From the NCBI GenBank assembly GCA_009885665.1, contig VFKI01000165.1, positions 1 through 5,996 of the forward strand: DNA of 5,996 nt, in the 5' to 3' direction. Origin of the DNA: Gammaproteobacteria bacterium (GTDB lineage Bacteria; Pseudomonadota; Gammaproteobacteria; DSM-16500). The notes beneath the pieces were generated by a model. It was not told the DNA's origin. It did no database searches and saw only the letters and a list, made by a program, of their open reading frames with translations. Made by a program: the position numbers and the translations under genes. Shown piece by piece: positions 4,699 through 5,996 of the stretch (within the stretch, counting starts at the first letter, position 1; each line of letters begins with the position of its first letter).

Positions 4699-5880
4699 AT
4701 GCATGCAAAATTAATCGGCGGCATTTTCCTCGTCACCGGCACCGCCATTGGTGCTGGCTTGCTCGCGCTACCCGTTGCCACAGCAGAAAGTGGCTTTTTA
4801 CCCGCTATCCTCTTATTAATAGTCTGTTGGGCCGCTATGACCAGCAGTGCCTTTTTAATATTAGAAGCGTGTTTATGGTTACCTCGTCAAACCAATTTGA
4901 TTTCAATGGCAGGAAAAACATTAGGCGCCACAGGCAAGGCGCTCACTTGGTTACTCTATTTATTATTATGCTATGCATTACTTGCCGCTTATATCGCAGG
5001 CGGCACGGACTTACTCAAAAACCTCGCCGCATCCGCCCATATTACACTTACAACGCCCATCGCCGCCATACTTTTCACAGGGGGGCTCGGCTGTATCGTC
5101 TGGGGGGGGATACGCGCTGTCGATTTATCTAATCGTAGTTTAATGTCAATAAAATTAATGTCATTTATTATTTTGATCGCACTGATCGCGCCAGCTATTC
5201 ACCCCAGCTTACTCACCAGCCGTCACTTTCCCACGATTGGCAATGGCATGACGGTTACGCTCACCTCCTTTGGTTTTGCTGTCATCATTCCCAGTCTACG
5301 GTATTATTTTCATAATAATGTCCGGCAACTGCGTCAAATTATTTTAGCAGGTAGCATATTACCCTTGATCTGTTATCTCGCGTGGATCAGCGTGGTGATG
5401 GGCGTGATTCCACGCCATGGTGATCATGGCTTGATTACGATGTTACATTCTGGCCAACCCACCAGTGGCTTTCTCAACGCGCTGGAGCATTTATTGCAAA
5501 AAAACAGTATAACGAATATTGCACGCCTATTCACATCTATCTGCATGCTGACTTCATTTCTCGGTGTGGCATTATGCATGGTAGATTTTCTGGGGGATGG
5601 TTTGCGTGCCAATCATCATCCACGTTATCGTTTATGGGTCTGCGCCCTCGCCCTCTTGCCACCGCTCAGCACTGTCTTGTGGCGTCCAGCGATTTTTATC
5701 AGTGCTCTACAATACGCTGGCTTGATTGTCGTCGTATTATTGATCGTATTACCGGTACTGATGGTTTGGCGAGGTCGTTATTATTTAAAACTCGACGCAG
5801 GTTATCGTGTGGCCGGTGGCAAACCGTTACTCAGCCTATTACTGCTTTTTTCTGCAATCGCGCTATATTATAGTATCTGA
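4699..5880 (+). CDS. tyrP: Aromatic amino acid permease, TyrP-like (HAAAP family)
   Basis: This is an inner-membrane, proton-coupled transporter of the hydroxy/aromatic amino acid permease family (TyrP, Mtr, TnaB), importing tyrosine or a related aromatic amino acid. From ATG 4699 it is 393 residues, against about 400 for E. coli TyrP, with roughly 11 hydrophobic segments. Family signatures are GTAIGAGLLALP (14-25) in the first helix, SFGFAVIIPSL (190-200) and SFLGVALCMVDFLGDGL (286-302). The start is set by AGGGA at 4685-4689, 9 bases upstream, and by the family N-terminus. An in-frame TTG at 4615 would add 28 residues that lie on the leader hairpin and have no family likeness. Substrate choice between tyrosine, tryptophan and phenylalanine cannot be read from the protein; the tyrosine codons of the upstream leader argue for tyrosine. 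Runs of six G (5080-5085) and eight G (5102-5109) sit inside the gene, which is in frame here. Confidence 0.9.
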   Translation: MHAKLIGGIFLVTGTAIGAGLLALPVATAESGFLPAILLLIVCWAAMTSSAFLILEACLWLPRQTNLISMAGKTLGATGKALTWLLYLLLCYALLAAYIAGGTDLLKNLAASAHITLTTPIAAILFTGGLGCIVWGGIRAVDLSNRSLMSIKLMSFIILIALIAPAIHPSLLTSRHFPTIGNGMTVTLTSFGFAVIIPSLRYYFHNNVRQLRQIILAGSILPLICYLAWISVVMGVIPRHGDHGLITMLHSGQPTSGFLNALEHLLQKNSITNIARLFTSICMLTSFLGVALCMVDFLGDGLRANHHPRYRLWVCALALLPPLSTVLWRPAIFISALQYAGLIVVVLLIVLPVLMVWRGRYYLKLDAGYRVAGGKPLLSLLLLFSAIALYYSI

Positions 5881-5890
5881 GATACTATAA
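5868..5890. repeat. Perfect 10-bp hairpin with the permease stop codon as its loop
   Basis: TTATAGTATC (5868-5877) is exactly complementary to GATACTATAA (5881-5890); the three loop bases are the TGA stop of the permease. Each arm has only two G/C pairs and no T run follows directly (the nearest is six T at 5912-5917), so this is not a canonical intrinsic terminator. It could protect the mRNA 3' end, slow the terminating ribosome, or bind a protein as DNA. Confidence 0.6.
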
Positions 5891-5931
5891 CCGACATTCC
5901 AAGGATCCGTCTTTTTTGATAACTCTTCGTT

Positions 5932-5991
5932 AAAAATGCGTTTTAAATGCTCATTTACTTGCGTGTAAACTGCGCTTTAAAACGCATTTTT
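5932..5991. repeat. Long inverted repeat, likely a dispersed intergenic palindrome
   Basis: Perfect 16-bp arms AAAAATGCGTTTTAAA (5932-5947) and TTTAAAACGCATTTTT (5976-5991) enclose a 28-base centre that holds a second dyad, TTTAC (5954-5958) and GTAAA (5965-5969). The right arm ends in five T on the + strand, and the left arm gives the same on the - strand, so it could act as a bidirectional terminator for the permease and whatever lies beyond the window. The nested design resembles the dispersed palindromic units seen between genes in several gammaproteobacteria; that it is multicopy here is inference. Confidence 0.6.
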
Positions 5992-5996
5992 GCCTC

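Noticed and set aside
4483..4700. A T-box or metabolite riboswitch instead of a leader peptide
   Set aside because: No T-box antiterminator bulge or known aptamer core is recognised, T-boxes are not expected in gammaproteobacteria, and the translated Tyr cluster explains the region better.
4827..5132. 101-codon + strand ORF within the permease, and the similar 99-codon ORF at 5574-5873
   Set aside because: Both are frame shadows of the permease, with compositions unlike real proteins.
1..5996. tRNA, rRNA or CRISPR features
   Set aside because: No cloverleaf with a conserved T-arm, no rRNA segments and no regularly spaced repeats were seen.

Overview
The window reads as chromosomal DNA from a gammaproteobacterium with moderate to low GC. 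It carries an ordinary housekeeping set: a YheT-type hydrolase, thymidine kinase, ComEC and a TyrP-like permease. The gene set and the dispersed-type palindrome at the right edge would suit the Legionella/Coxiella side of the class. That placement is inference only, because no marker gene is present.

Left part (1-1420, + strand). An open frame running in from the window edge stops at 72. Its stop overlaps a candidate start of yheT, an alpha/beta hydrolase ending at 1061. Exactly at the yheT stop begins a 126-bp element with terminal inverted repeats (1061-1186) that can fold into a long interrupted hairpin. It abuts the C-terminal half of a helix-turn-helix antitoxin-like gene that has lost its own N-terminus. 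The 75-codon ORF here is therefore a fusion of repeat sequence and antitoxin tail.

Middle (1421-4286). tdk (thymidine kinase, +) and comEC (DNA-uptake channel, -) are convergent and overlap tail to tail by 71 bp. Both look intact, with all family motifs visible.

Right part (4287-5996). The roughly 410-bp gap between comEC and the tyrP-like permease is not empty. It holds a consensus-like promoter (TTGACA, 17 bp, extended -10). Behind it lies an unlisted 43-residue ORF with a ribosome binding site, whose residues 31-37 are Tyr-Thr-Tyr-Asn-Tyr-Phe-Tyr. Next come a GC-rich hairpin with a T-rich tail over the end of that ORF, and then a C-rich, G-poor stretch before the permease start. A tyrosine-codon cluster in a short ORF directly in front of an aromatic amino acid permease suggests a leader peptide that senses tyrosine supply and controls transport. 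This is the main find of the window. The permease stop codon sits in the loop of a perfect 10-bp hairpin, and the window ends in a long inverted repeat that looks like a dispersed intergenic element.
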